64,000 bases of DNA from positions 3,350,501 through 3,414,500 of the forward strand of contig OZ019759.1 in NCBI GenBank assembly GCA_947034885.2, given 5' to 3'. Source of the DNA: Thuidium tamariscinum. Lineage: Eukaryota > Streptophyta > Bryopsida > Hypnales > Thuidiaceae. The notes beneath the pieces are model-generated. The model worked only from the letters and a program-made list of their open reading frames with translations. It was not told where the DNA came from and made no database searches. Both the position numbers and the translations under genes were made by a program. Of this stretch, positions 49,681-61,396 are shown one piece after another (within the stretch, counting starts at the first letter, position 1; the number at the start of each line of letters is the position of its first letter).

Positions 49681-50121
49681 TGTCATGGACATGACATATA
49701 CATATATGTCGGATATCAAACTACGAAGACAATTGCCTTTAGTTAGCTTGGAGGACAAGCCATTACTTTTGAGTAGCTTGTGGATGAAGGCAACTGCCTT
49801 TTACCACTCCAAGTCATCTTAGGTATTAGTTTAGTTCTAGATTAATATAAATAAAGAATTGTGTACTTGAAGTTGTCATAGATACTAGTCTAGTCCTAGA
49901 TTAGTATAAATATAGAATTGTGTACTCCAAGTCATCTTAAGTACTAGTTTAAGTCTTAGATTAGTATAAATGAAGAGTTGAGGGACATTGCTCCTAGAAT
50001 TTTTGACTCCAATATAACTCTTCTTGGAGGAATCCCCTCCATTCTAGTCTTGTTATTGGTCTTGTTTAAGGAGTCTCTTCAATCTTGATCTCGATTCTGT
50101 TTGAGAGTTCCATCCGTAACA
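49681..50121 (+). repeat. 3' LTR of the chromovirus
   Basis: Starts TGTCATGGAC right after the polypurine tract and ends ATCCGTAACA. Three 59-base tandem units start at 49811, 49870 and 49929, each with a TATA-like ATATAAATA or AGTATAAAT box. The 5' LTR is absent. Confidence 0.7.
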
Positions 50122-50389
50122 ATAGTCGTAGTTAAAATAGAAGTTAGCTCACAATTCAAATTTTGAACTGGGCAATGAAAGCTACATGTTGTGTTGAGAG
50201 AATCAAGATCTTCCTAAAAATATAAGTTCAATAATGCAGGTTAATGTTTGGACTGCACCATACTTCACGATCATGAGCCCGCTACCCAAAAAAATGGACG
50301 AAAAATTGTTTTTTCCTGTTTTGCACAGTGTTTGGAAGTCATTCATCGACCAGAAAACGGCACCCGCGTCGTTTAAGGGTTAAGGAAGA

Positions 50390-52372
50390 GTAGACACAGA
50401 AGGGAGGTAAGCGCAGCTAGGGCTTCAATCATCCCATCCGTTGCTCTAGACAAGGCTCGTTGTGTGAGTGCTTTTGGTAAGTCTGGGCTGTCCGGCCTTA
50501 CGAGTCCGTTGTATTTTCTCGAGGGTGGTGTCCTTCCGCTGTTCTTTGAGTGATTGTTGATAATGGCGTAGTTGGCGTATTTACGGTTTGTCTCATGTTT
50601 GAGAGACACGAAGCGAACCGCGAAGGTGGTTGGAAATGGATGACGTGTATGTGGTAGAGGATCTTGTGGAAGCATGGCGGCCTTGGGTGCATCCTTGGCT
50701 TCTTTGTCTTCGATTGAAGGATATTGCAGAGATTGAGGTTGGGATTTTCGTATTTATCTGTTGCGTACGTTCTGTCTTCTGATATTTTGTTGCATTTGTC
50801 CTATTTGAGTACTCCGGACCGGTAAGTCCGCTCTGCGATAATTTGTGGAAATTGTTTGTGTTTATTTGGATTATTGGTTTGAATTTTGGCGAGAATTTGA
50901 GGGTAGAGAATGCGGCCGTTTCTCTCTTTATGCTTTTCGCGAGTCTCTCAATTCTATCCTTTGCCACCCCAACTACCAATATTCTCCCCTCTTCGTTAAA
51001 GCTGGCGTAACCTGGATCATACTGAGAGTTGAAGGGTACACTTCGCCTGTTTTTTTTCAGGGGGCGGGGGGTGGGGCGCACTTGTTTTGGAACACTGACG
51101 GAAGTTGATTTGCTACGGTCTCTGGTATCAGTGGCCTTCTTTTGGCTATGTCGCGTAGGTTTTTATGTGGAATTAACCAAGGTTGAATCAGCATCGAATC
51201 GATGTCAAGCAAGTGACGAAGGCATGGATTTGTCTTCACCAACCAGCCCTTAACCCAGTGGCATCGCTTTCTATTTCTGATGTTTCTATGTCGAGATCCG
51301 CAATCACAAGAAGAGAGATGATATTGGCCAGCTTTAAGGTTGCCAGTCTTAAGTTCTGTTCGATCTCATCTTACAGTGACAATGCAAACTGGAAATTCTG
51401 GTGACCTTGTCATCTGAAGGGTTGACGTGAATTCCAGATCACAGGGAACGCTGAAACGCACCTTGTTTTTGGCACGAAACTGTTGCTCGAGCAGTTGAAG
51501 AGACCGTAAGTGAACTGGTCGTTTCTCAATATTCGTTTAACGGACCTGGATAATTGAGAAGTACTGTGCACTTCTAATTCCGTTGACGTAACACATCATA
51601 TTTGAGATATCTCAGATTTTGTCTAATCCCTGGATTTTTTAATTCAAGCTGGACTGATGAGTGAATTTCGCTTGTTTTTGGTTGGTCCATTGTCTGAGTC
51701 TAAAAAACATCGCTCAAGAATTTTGTCCCGATTGCTATAGCGAATTCTACTTCGAAGTCAATAGAGATGGAGAACATGTATTGTCCCTGTGACGTCCTGA
51801 TTCTCTCTGAATTGATGGCGTAGACAGTTCGCTGCAGTGTTCGTGGATGGTGTGTGGAGATGAGCCTCAATAGAAGTCGACAAACGACCAACGGTGTTAA
51901 TTATCTATTTGGAAATTAGGTTGTGGTGTACGTGAGCCTGATATGGAGAATTTGGTGCACTTTGCTTCTCATCTTTTGATTGTTTCGACTTATGGAATTA
52001 CAGCAAGAAAGGTGCATCTCCCGAGAGGTGTATTATTATATTCCTTTGCTGTTGAGTATTTCCTTGCATGCGTTTTGTGAATCTGAATTAGGGTATTTGG
52101 AACTCATCGAACAAACGGTTTGTCAAGTGGGGAAGGTTACATGCTAGTCTCAAGAATTTTGAAGTGGGTTCATTGGGACTAGCTTCTCCTTAACCCTTAA
52201 ACGCCTTCCCTTTTATTTTTTGCACATTTTTTCGTGTATTTTATGTACAAATACAATATTCACCTCAATTTGTCTCGATCTGTCATAAATGACCGGTGAT
52301 TATGGACGTCAGAGCGCTTCGGAGTTAACTGCAGGTTAAATTTTTGTGCAGGGTTCGGTTAGCTGATCTTCG
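50390..52372 (+). promoter_or_regulatory. Promoter and 5' untranslated exons of the homeodomain gene
   Basis: Sequence composition becomes richer in G+C and CpG from 50390. Consensus donors GTAAGTC (50478 and 50822) and GTAAGTG (51506), and an acceptor TTTTTGTGCAG (ending 52351), suggest one or more non-coding first exons and alternative splicing before ATG 52373. No conserved long frame exists here; short frames on both strands look incidental. Confidence 0.4.
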
Positions 52373-53533
52373 ATGGCATCTGACGACACTTCGCCTCGCA
52401 CTTCGCCTGTTCAAACACCACCTGAAAAACCGAAGGGAATCTCTAGAAAAAAGAAAAGTGCGTCACAGACTGAAGTTTTGGAGAGAGCATATGCTGGTGA
52501 GTTCCAGGACTCACAAATGTCTGTAGATACACTGCTTTCGTGCGTAAAGTAATTCTTCAGGTTCCACCGCTATCTTCAGTCTCGTGAAGTATCATGTCGA
52601 TATTTCTCGTGTGAACAGCTGATCTGAGTACTTTACAATGGCTCGAGAAGAAATCCCTACACAGTAATGAACTGTGGTTTGGTGTGAGCACTCTTTGAAT
52701 GCACAATAGGTCTATCATTAGAAACCTGCTTTTCTTGTTGAATGCGCTCGTTCGTTCGTTCTTTCTGGTATGGAAATGTTCTTTTAATGTGAGGCAGGCG
52801 TTTAATTCTTCGCTTATTGAGTGTTGGTTCCTGTTTACACTGCCATATGGTTTATCTCATGAAGTGACCTCATCTAACCACAGTGGAGAAGTATCCATCC
52901 GAATCAACAAGGACGCTGCTTGGTAAGGAACTCGATCTTTCTGATAAGCAGCTTCAGATTTGGTTCACACACCGGCGGTACAAGGACAGACGGGACGGAA
53001 TTGACGATGAAAAGTTGTTGTTTTATACTAAGAACAAGACTAAAGCTTTTGTGCCTACATCTCTTATACCAACTGAGGAATGTCGTTCATCAAAAAAAGA
53101 AGAAATTGTTCAGACTACGTTCGAAGGGGATGACAATTCTGAACCTGATGGTTACCCGGCCAGAGTCTTAGCAGAGGAGCGGGACGATGAAGAATTGATT
53201 GCTGAGCATGAACATTTTATTGGCATAGACATACGTAGGGACGGTGGATATGAAGTAGAAAAGATCAAACCTGTTCCCCATCGAAAGAGTGCTTCGAGGT
53301 TGTCGAAGGATCCAGACAGGCCACCACGAAGACCTGGTCCAAAACCAAAGTTCAATGCCATGGCAGCGACTGAGAGGGCAGCAGTTATTGCTGTTGAAAG
53401 TCAGTTGTGTGGACCTCTTAGAGCCGATGGGCCACCTTTGGGTTTTGAGTTTGATCCTCTACCTCCTCGTGCATTTGAAGAATTGGCGATGACCGAAGGT
53501 GCCTTCATTCATCTTGAGAATCGTGGAGTCTGA
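52373..53533 (+). CDS. RLT-like (RINGLET) homeodomain protein, N-terminal module, spliced
   Basis: Exon 1 (52373-52496) encodes MASDDTSPRTSPVQTPPEKP and the start of the homeodomain (SASQTEVLERAYA). Donor GTGAGT and acceptor ACCACAG (ending 52883) join in frame to exon 2 (52884-53533): EKYPSESTRTLLGKELDLS, then KQLQIWFTHRRYKDRRD, the recognition helix. Further on is the RLT-specific motif GPPLGFEFDPLPPRAFEE. Plant RLT proteins carry this N-terminus before a DDT domain and work with ISWI chromatin remodellers in the nucleus. Here the frame closes with TGA at 53531-53533, about 257 residues, with no DDT or WHIM domain visible in the rest of the window. Either exon 2 is spliced earlier (GAAG then GTGCC near 53500, a weak donor) and the gene goes on, or the gene is a truncated paralog. 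Confidence 0.78.
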
Positions 53534-54600
53534 TAGTATCATGCTATATTATTTCATTAATTACCAATATTGTTGCTGCCAGGTTCGTGTGGAGTACTCG
53601 GCATCAGGATCTGAGTTTCTGGTAGTCCTCGACCGTACACAGTTGATTTGTTCTTGTTCGTGTTTGTTATTCGTTCTGATTGTAATTCCCTGTGCAGTGC
53701 CTCACACTGCTGGGGTAAACAGAGAAACACAGTAAAAGGACTGCATTGCGAAGCCAGTGAATGAGTCTACGTATTTAGCTGTCACATTTCCGTCGCTTCA
53801 TAACTTTTTTCACCGCACTTCTGATAATCGGGTGCAGATCTGCCACCTGAGGCCTAGTGGAGGGAAGTGACATTAGCTCATGTTGCGGAGGTCGGGGTGA
53901 ACTGGCCCCCTCGCTCGGCCACTCCAATTAATTCCAGGGGTGCAAGCAGAACAAGAAGCCCCTATTATGTGCTTATCTAATTTACCTTATACACTCCCCT
54001 CAGCTAATTTGGGGCCTCTGATTGCTAATATGAATTCAGAATTTGCAAAAAAAATTGTTCGTAAAAATGAAAAAATTCCAGAGTTTTCCCAAGCGGACGA
54101 GCGAGGGGTCATTTCACCCCGGCCTGTTGCACATATCCAAATGATGGTTAGTGTTTTTCAAGGCTACCCTGATGCATCTTCGAATTCTGCTGTCTTGTGT
54201 GTAAACTCATATGGTAGACATGGACGGTAGCATTGTTCTGTCAAATTCTCGGTTTGTGAAGCCAGTGGTCACATGATCCCGTGCTACCATCCTCAGCAAT
54301 ATCTGCATGGCGTACTCAAAGGATATAAATAATTCAGCCTGGATATTGCTGGTGTCTTAAACTGCAACATTATCCGTCGTTCTGAAACGAACATTTGTTT
54401 GTCTGGTTTACAGTGCTGTGAGCTGCTATCTGTGAACCACTTTTGGCTGAATTTGCTTGGGGGCTATGACCATGCCCTATGTTGGACCTATCCTTGCCAC
54501 CCCTAATTCTGTTGGTGGAAACGTTAATTTTGTATCTCAAATGTTCTTTGTCTACAAATTTGTTTTGGTAGAGTGGAAGTTGTACATGTTGAAGCATTTA
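53534..54600 (+). other. Possible further exons or 3' untranslated region of the homeodomain gene
   Basis: Acceptor-like sites precede open stretches: CTGCCAG then VRVEYSASGSEFLVVLDRTQ (53584 on) and TAATTCCAG then VQAEQEAPIMCLSNLPY...(53939-54230), the latter 96 codons long. Neither matches a domain I know. They may be exons of the same gene or untranslated sequence. The GC-richer composition ends near 54600. Confidence 0.35.
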
Positions 54601-57510
54601 GGCAAAGTTTAAAACTACTATTTTCTTTTGCTAAGTTGTGTATGAGACTGAAGTTCGATGCAAGGCAAAAAAACTTGTCTTGTTTATCTTGGTCACATTG
54701 CTATGAGACAAATGGACAAGTGTGATTCCAAATTTTGATTTAGAGCACATATGTTACAATTGAATTCATATTTTCTGAAGTCCAAATGTAGCAACAATTC
54801 ATTTGTAACATGATTCAAAATTGATTCAAAGGCTAATTCTACTAATGTTACAAGTAAGACTTCAATTCATTGCAAAAGAATTATTATATATTTTCCTTTT
54901 GAGAATGGTAAACCTATGTAAAAAATGAGCATACTACTATCAAGGGAATTGAATCCTTTGAATTGTCTTATATGCAATATTATTTTGTTGCACAATGTAA
55001 AACAAATGACACATAAGAAGGTTAATTACAAAAGTTCCAAGTAGTGCCATCCTAAGCTTTATGTGTCAATTACAGTAGTCTCAGCTAGTAGGTCATAGCA
55101 ATATGAATTAGCAAGTAGGAATAATCTAAGCTAGCACATTGAAGATCAACTAGCACATCAAAGCTCTATGCCTTGATTACATTAGTCTTAGTAATTTCAA
55201 CTAGTACGTCAAAGTTCCATGCTTTAGTCATAGCAATCTGAGCTAGCCGATTGCATCAATCTTATGTCAAAGTAGTCTAAGTCTCTCAATCAATAAGATC
55301 CATTGTAATTTGAATGAAGGTGGATTGGAGTTGTAAGTCAAGCCTAACCTCATAAAAAAACTAGGGAAATAAACTTCTATAATGAGGATATTGATCTTAC
55401 ATTCCACCTACTCTATTTCACAGAACCCCTTGTCTACAATCTTCAAAGTACTTTTCCAAAATTCAATAGCTTCCATGTTAAGGTTATTAGCATGTAAGCC
55501 TGTGAACTTGTAAGCGGGAATTTTTTTTAGTAAAAATTGAATGTGGGACCTATGATTGTGGTTTTTTAAATTGTCAAGATTACCAGAAGTAGGATATTTT
55601 CTACAATCATTTTAAAATTTGAATTCCATTTTTTGGGTGGTAACCAAATGTTGTCGATTGTTAAGGAATTCATACAATAATAAATGAAAAACAAAACAAA
55701 GAATGTCCATGATATAGCCATAAAATACACAAATTCAATTATGATAGAAATCAACACAAAATAGTTTGAGTCATGACATATATCAATCTTGTAAGTCGAA
55801 GTCATTATGGACTTAGTCATCCAATTAGAAGTCTTCAACAAGTTTGAAGACTCTCTACCCTTAGATGCACACCCATCTTTAAACTGTAAGACATTTAGAA
55901 TATAACTATCTTTATAGTGTTTTGGTTTGGAAGAACCAAAATCTGCAAAGGTACTTACCATTTGTTGAGTATAGACTGGAAGGTCAAAAGTCTTTTAGAA
56001 TTTGAGGAAAAGACTTTGTTTCTTCATGGTGGCATCCTTTGATATCAATCCTCAATGATTGTAAACAAATATGAAACAATGTTAGACTTTTAGAACAATA
56101 AAGCGACTATGCAAAGAAGAAATTTAAAAAATGCCAATTTACTTATTGAATTTTTCCTTGTAAGTAAATTTCTAAGGTACTAGGTGCATGTCATTTGGAT
56201 CTTGTGAAAGTACAATTGTTGGTTGTGATGGCTAGGAAAACAAGGACATCTTTGATGTCATCTTCAAGCCCATGAAGAAGTCCAGTTCATTAGTAGTGGT
56301 AGCCTATGGCACGAAGAGCAATAATGGATGCCTCTAAAGGCAAACAAATAATATATACTAGTTCAATGATTCCTTCGGTCTTTTTTGCATGCCCTCCACT
56401 ACAATTATCCACCATTCATGGCCATGTCATTTAGATGGATATAATTCATGAGTATGTTGTCTTGTGCAATGTTGACACCAACCTTCTTCATTGTGGTAGT
56501 GCACTTGAAAGAAATTTTGGATTTTTCTTTGATGCTGAAGTCCTTTATAAGGAGTGTGATTCCAAACTTCTATGTCTGCAAACATTTGAGGCAAATGCAA
56601 ATGAGAGATGTATAAAATGAGGTGCATTATGAATTGTTTGCAAAGAGAATGGAATGAAATTTATCGTCTTCGCATTTTCAACAGCTGAGGTCGAGTGTGA
56701 GTGATTTATTCCCATCCATCCATTCCTTTTTTATCATGAGATATATATCACATAATCCAACTATGTCATTTTTTGATTTCATGTTGTATGAGTGAAACAC
56801 TATAATGCAATTGTGGTCATGGAGATGTTTGCACGCAAGACTAAATGCTAATTACAGCACTTTGTCTCCTACGTCCTCATTCTATTTTGGCACGTCATTT
56901 TATGAAGAAGACAGTCCTAGCAACAGTAAGTTGTCTCACTAGAAGAAAACCTTGTTTATATCAATAGAGATTTAACGTAAAAACCATGTTGTGAGAAATG
57001 ATTTCAAACAGCATAAAACATTGAATTGCTTATGTTGACTTGCAGGTCAAAAATGCAAGGAAATAAACATGTTGAGAATGATGCACATCTTCTACTAGAT
57101 GTTTTCTTTGTTACCTCTAACGTCAATATTTTTCCATGTCATTATCCAACTGTCTATATAATTTTAATATTATATTTATTTACTGCCTAGGATTTAAAGG
57201 TGCTCTACTTGCTGTGTAGATGAAGGGCAACTACCTTCACACGTGTCTCATCTACATGTAATGAAAATTGAAGTCGTGAATCCTTTTGTCATCAACATTG
57301 GATCACATTCACGTATTAGACCTAACAGGGATTCCCGTTGTACATTGTTTTGCATGTTACACTATAGTATTTAAATTAACGTGTAGTCACACGCTTACCA
57401 TTGCTATTGCATTATGAATTAGTGCACTATTGCTTCCATGAATTCAATTCTGTGTTACATTATGCGACTAAGACAATGGCCAACAAACTTGCAGTAACAC
57501 ATATAAAGGT
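54600..57510. other. AT-rich DNA, no gene recognised; degenerate repeats at 55030-55290
   Basis: Around 55030-55290 phrases such as AGCTAGYA, RCATCAAAG and CATGCTTTAG recur with irregular spacing of about 60 bases. No frame shows known motifs. If the homeodomain gene has further exons, this would be intron. Confidence 0.35.
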
Positions 57511-57512
57511 AA

Positions 57513-57652
57513 TTTTGTTAAAATGGTGATATTCTAGTACACTAGTATTCCATTTCATTACATTGGCATTCCATTTAATTAGAATGGCATGGCATTGTAT
57601 TACAATGGCACGATATTTTCTTGAAATGACATGTTATTCCATTAAAATGGTG
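57513..57652. repeat. 21-bp minisatellite next to a MITE end
   Basis: About five units of ATTCCATTTMATTASAWTGGC follow an AATTTTGTTAAAATGGTGAT end that matches the MITE at 58529-58829. The other end is not found. Confidence 0.6.
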
Positions 57653-58528
57653 TCTTTGGGTGTACTTGAGGTGGATCCATACAAGAGTGTGTTTGAAATG
57701 AGTTGCAAATTCCATATTTGGGAGGCTCTCAATCTTTAGTAAAAGACGTGATGACATTTGGAAATGTGTAGTATTCAAATTGGTTGGACATGGAGGGAAA
57801 CAGAAGTAGTTGTGAAGTTACTATGCTTTTGGAGATCATGACATTTAAAATAGGTTGCTTGTGGAAGAGGGAAGGGAGGGAGGGAAGTGCATGAATGTAT
57901 GGTATGGTGCAAAGAGTGGTTTCCAAGGCCACCTTGCATTACACAGGGGTCCACTATAGGGCAACATACAAAGCAACGATGGTAGAAATGTCAACTTGAG
58001 CTTCAACTTTTTATATGGTTGTCCATAAATGTCCACACTTTGCATGAAATGAAAGTTGTGTGTTTGAAAGCTGTCAAAATAATATGCCGCTGAAAATTCG
58101 ACTGAAGAGAAAATGATTGGTTAAAGGTGTACATTGCCACAGAATGAAGGATGGGAAATCCAAGTTCAAATATACTAACTTAGCTACTTTGGAATTTCTT
58201 TCTCTTAGAAGAGTGGGGAATTTGGAAAACAAACAAACAAAATATTGAAATCTTTATATTCCTTCTATTTTGATGATGCTTCTATTCAACCCTTATTTCT
58301 TCTAGTGAAGTAGGAATTGAAATCTCACTCTTGTCTCCGTCAATGCAAAGCCGGTGCACTTTGAGAACACGTGGAAGGCTAACATCTATTTCATTAAAGT
58401 GGCAATGTGCCCCGACTTTGCCATTTAGAGGTTAAGACTATATCAATTGTTATAAATTGTACAACTCCAAGTTATAAATTGAAGGCTCTCAGGACTAAAA
58501 ATTATGCACATATTAGGAAACTTTGAGG
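57653..58528. other. No gene recognised
   Basis: No conserved frame. A GGGAAGGGAGGGAGGGAAG purine run is at 57869-57887. Confidence 0.35.
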
Positions 58529-58829
58529 AATTTTGTTAAAATGGTAGTATTCCATTAATTTGACACTTTTGACATTTCAGACCACACGATCTAAAATCTA
58601 CAATTGACATAGATGTTTAAAATCTATACATGTTGATAGATGTCTGAAATCCATACTTGTCTAAGATGTTTGAGACCACACGGTTTGAAATCTGAATCCG
58701 TCATAGATTATAGACATATACATATATGTCATAGATGTATAAATCTATACCTGTCCTAGATACCAATTTTTAGTTCAGACCGCAATGTCTACAAAATGGC
58801 ATTTGGAATACTACCATTTTAACAAAATT
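58529..58829. mobile_element. MITE with 26-bp terminal inverted repeats
   Basis: AATTTTGTTAAAATGGTAGT, continuing ATTCCA at 58529-58554, is perfectly inverted at 58804-58829. The interior holds diverged AGATGTYTRAAATC units and an ACATATACATATATGT palindrome. No clear target duplication. Related ends occur at 40500 and 57513. Confidence 0.75.
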
Positions 58830-59580
58830 GGCCTTTAAAGAACAAAAGGGAAAATGGTGTACAAACATCACCATTAGAATGAGATATTTGTTGTGAGCAC
58901 TTGATTGGTTTGAAAAATATTGACTATAGGAGGTCTACATTCCTAAGGTCTGCCTTGAATCGTGCATGTTTGGATTGGAAATAGTATTAAAAGCCCTCCT
59001 AATGGCCATGCTAGGGTTTTAGCGGGAATCTAGTTTTCAAATATTACAATTTTTACTAAGAAATAGAAAAAACTTGTAGTATGTTTGCAATGATTGTAGT
59101 TATGTGTTTTTCAAAAACCTATAGCACATGCAAAGACTATGTCTTGTAGTCAATGGAGACAATGAAGGACAAGTAATTCTTGCAAAATGACCCATACGTC
59201 TTTTCAATACATATTGGGATGATGCTATTTTGGACATCTAAAATGTTAAGTACTTTGCGTATTTTCCTCCAATGCTTGACCAAATTACTTGGTTGTCTAA
59301 TTGTGTTGGACCTCTTTGTAGATGCATCCATGTCTAGGGGCCTAAGTAAGACTGTATTCTCTATCTTCAATGTATTGCCCTTTGTCGTCAGATTATTTTT
59401 GTACATGATGTGATGCATGATTTTGTCGATGTGGAAAACAACAGAATAGTAAGGGCACACCCCAATTATTTTTTCACTGTCAATTATTACAATTACTCAA
59501 TAGTGATTAGGCCAATTTTTCTGTACAACATACCCTCAAAGTACTAGGGACATTTGCATCGATCTTTGCCCTCTTCATCC
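58830..59580. other. No gene recognised
   Basis: AT-rich. A minus-strand frame at 59137-59460 has no known motif and overlaps a plus-strand frame of similar length. Confidence 0.35.
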
Positions 59581-60029
59581 TAATATTCCTCTTTGTAGTC
59601 CCCTTCATCATTTGAGAAATCTTTGAAGTCCATGTCTTCACTGTCATTGTTTTTTATTGTCATATTTTGATGGCACAAAGCCTATGTCCAACTTCCTTTG
59701 TGGTGTTTCAAAAAGGATGTCCAGAAGATTTTGGAGTACAAATCTTCCTTTGAATACTAGCACTATAACAAAACATGGTAAAAAAAACCCACACTCAAAA
59801 TCGTTTTAGAAGACGGTCGCTTTTTAGAACGTGGATTTCAACCTATAATACCTTAGGTAGAATGTGGAGAGCAAATATACACACCCAATAATGTACGCTT
59901 CATTGTTATGAAATATGAAAGAAGTCCTAGGAGTGCACAAGAAGAAGTAAGGCCTTAGAATTTTTAATGTTGAAGTTCCTATTTCTGTAGAAATGTGTGC
60001 ACTTCCAGTGCAGCTACATGTGATGTAGG

Positions 60030-60234
60030 CCCAATAGCTTGGATTAGCTTCTTCCTCTAGTCAATCCGTTTTCGTCACCTCCAAAACTAAGTCTTCGCCT
60101 TGAACAACACCAACATCCCAAACTCAAATGCAACATTTGAGTTTGGGATTTTGGTGTTTGTGCAAGGTAAGGAGCCCATTTTGGAAGTGAGGAGAATGGA
60201 TTAATTGGAGGAAAAAGTTAATCCAAGCTTTTAG
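60030..60234. repeat. Near-perfect palindrome, arms about 100 bp, almost no loop
   Basis: Symmetric about 60132: CCCAAACTCAAATG, CAA, CATTTGAGTTTGGG at the centre, extending outwards to CTTGGATTAGCTTCTTC (60034) and its reverse near 60230. A third, direct copy of the left arm is at 60520-60628. Confidence 0.75.
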
Positions 60235-60253
60235 ACATGCATATTTGACTTCT

Positions 60254-60515
60254 TCAATGTCTTTGTTCTTGAAGGTCAATTTGGTCTTCCAACCTATCCT
60301 TAGAGTGCAAGTAGTCATCTTATAATGTCCTTCATTGTCATGCAATGAGTCATTTGGGATCCAAGTTCCCAAACCAAAATTTACATTGAAATGTATTCTA
60401 ATGCATTCCAATGCCAATTTTGGCCCTAGGAACTTGGATCTCATCCACACTCAAATGACGTGGTTTGTGATTTCTCCTCTCTGACTCTCAACTTTGCCAT
60501 TCATGTTGCAAAATG
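60254..60515. repeat. Direct repeat, copy 1 (partner 61397-61655)
   Basis: Shares GTCCTTCATTGTCATGCA, ACATTGAAATGTATTCTAAT and GCATTCCAATGCC with the partner. On the minus strand both read LALGTWI-like and HDNEGH-like peptides, so the unit may once have been coding. Confidence 0.7.
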
Positions 60516-60609
60516 GAATGTATGCCCAATAGCTTGGATTTGCTTCTTCCTCCACTCAATCCATTCTCCTCACCTCCAAAATTAACGCTTCACCTTGTAC
60601 AACATCCAA

Positions 60610-61394
60610 ATCCCAAACTCAATTGCAACCTTTACATAGTCTATTGATTGTTTGTAGCATATAAATGTAGATGGATGTTAGAAATGCAGTTTCTAAACCT
60701 TGCCCGATGATGTCATATCTTGCACCCCTTGGATGGACTACTTCATGAGACTAGTTTACAATATAAAGAGATTTGCGTCTTTGAATATCACGAGGACACA
60801 TTAGCTTTACAATCTCATGAGCATCACTTGTAGTGTCTCTACTTAAGTTTGGATACTTTTAAGTTAATATGATCCTTGCTACACTCCTCATCTAGAACGG
60901 TGTCATCCTGAAGTTGTATGTAATTTCTACGTAGATGCTTCTACTGAAGTTGAATAATCGGCAAGTCTTGTTTGAAGCAAACCCGTCAAATTGAAGATAA
61001 GTATTTTGTTGTGAAGGAACTAAGCCTCAATTCCATATCCATCCAAGGTTCCGGAGCGATGGGCATTCAAAAACTAATGTTTGTCTAATGATTGAGGAAG
61101 AGACCATTGTGGACAAGGAGTGTGTTAGAGATCATATTAATTTAAAAGTATCCAAATTTAAATTGAGACACTACAAATGATGCTCATGAGAATGCAAAGC
61201 TAACATTTCCTCGTGATATTCAAAAACGTTAATCTCTTTGTGCTATGAACTAGTCTTATAGAAAAGTCCATTTGAAGGCTGCAAGATGTTACATTGTCGG
61301 GCAAGGTTTAAAAACTGCATCTCTAACGTCCATCCACATTTACATGCTACAAACATTCAATAGATTATGTAAAGGTTGCAATTGAGTTTGGGAT
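60610..61394. repeat. Inverted repeat with arms of about 280 bp and 228-bp spacer
   Basis: The left arm 60610-60888 and right arm 61117-61394 are reversed copies (for example CAACCTTTACATAGTCTATT against AATAGATTATGTAAAGGTTG). Identity is roughly four in five by eye. A foldback element or an inverted duplication; no target duplication identified. Confidence 0.7.
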
Positions 61395-61396
61395 AT

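Larger units (their letters stand above)
47150..50121 (+). pseudogene. Ty3/gypsy chromovirus, 5'-truncated and broken
   Basis: It begins inside the end of reverse transcriptase (CFLGFANFYQTF). It then shows RNase H (47236-47631: EINHEIHDKELLAIV, YTDHKNLKYF), an integrase zinc region (CDACLRSK near 48270), an integrase core (MDFIVDL, LTKMAHFV, near 48360-48470) and a KIHQIFHVHLLESYKKS linker. A chromodomain (EEFDVSEILG) is cut by a CACTA MITE and resumes at about 49500. Many in-frame stops and some shifts are present. The order RNase H, integrase, chromodomain is typical of plant chromoviruses (Tekay/Del type). A polypurine tract AAGAGGGGAA precedes the 3' LTR. Confidence 0.85.
45210..50379. 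mobile_element. Possible piggyBac-like shell holding nested elements
   Basis: The left end TTAA (45206-45209) then CCTCTAAAGGACC is close to the 18924 element. The DNA at 46850-47130 matches the interior of the 24263-25204 copy. The right end, ...CGTTTAAGGG then TTAA (50380-50383), is piggyBac-like but differs from the left end, so it may belong to a different copy. The MULE-like element (45282-46825) and the chromovirus piece (47150-50121) sit inside. Confidence 0.4.

Noticed and set aside
49811..49985. CRISPR-like or clustered spaced repeats
   Set aside because: The units are directly adjacent with no unique spacers, and the setting is a eukaryotic LTR.
50593..51253. Overlapping frames on both strands, up to 162 codons
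   Set aside because: No known motif; they lie in the presumed untranslated leader with splice donors, and the GC-richer composition makes long frames likely by chance.
59757..59775. CACTATAACAAAACATGG as a CACTA end
   Set aside because: No matching inverted TAGTG end with a 3-bp duplication was found nearby.
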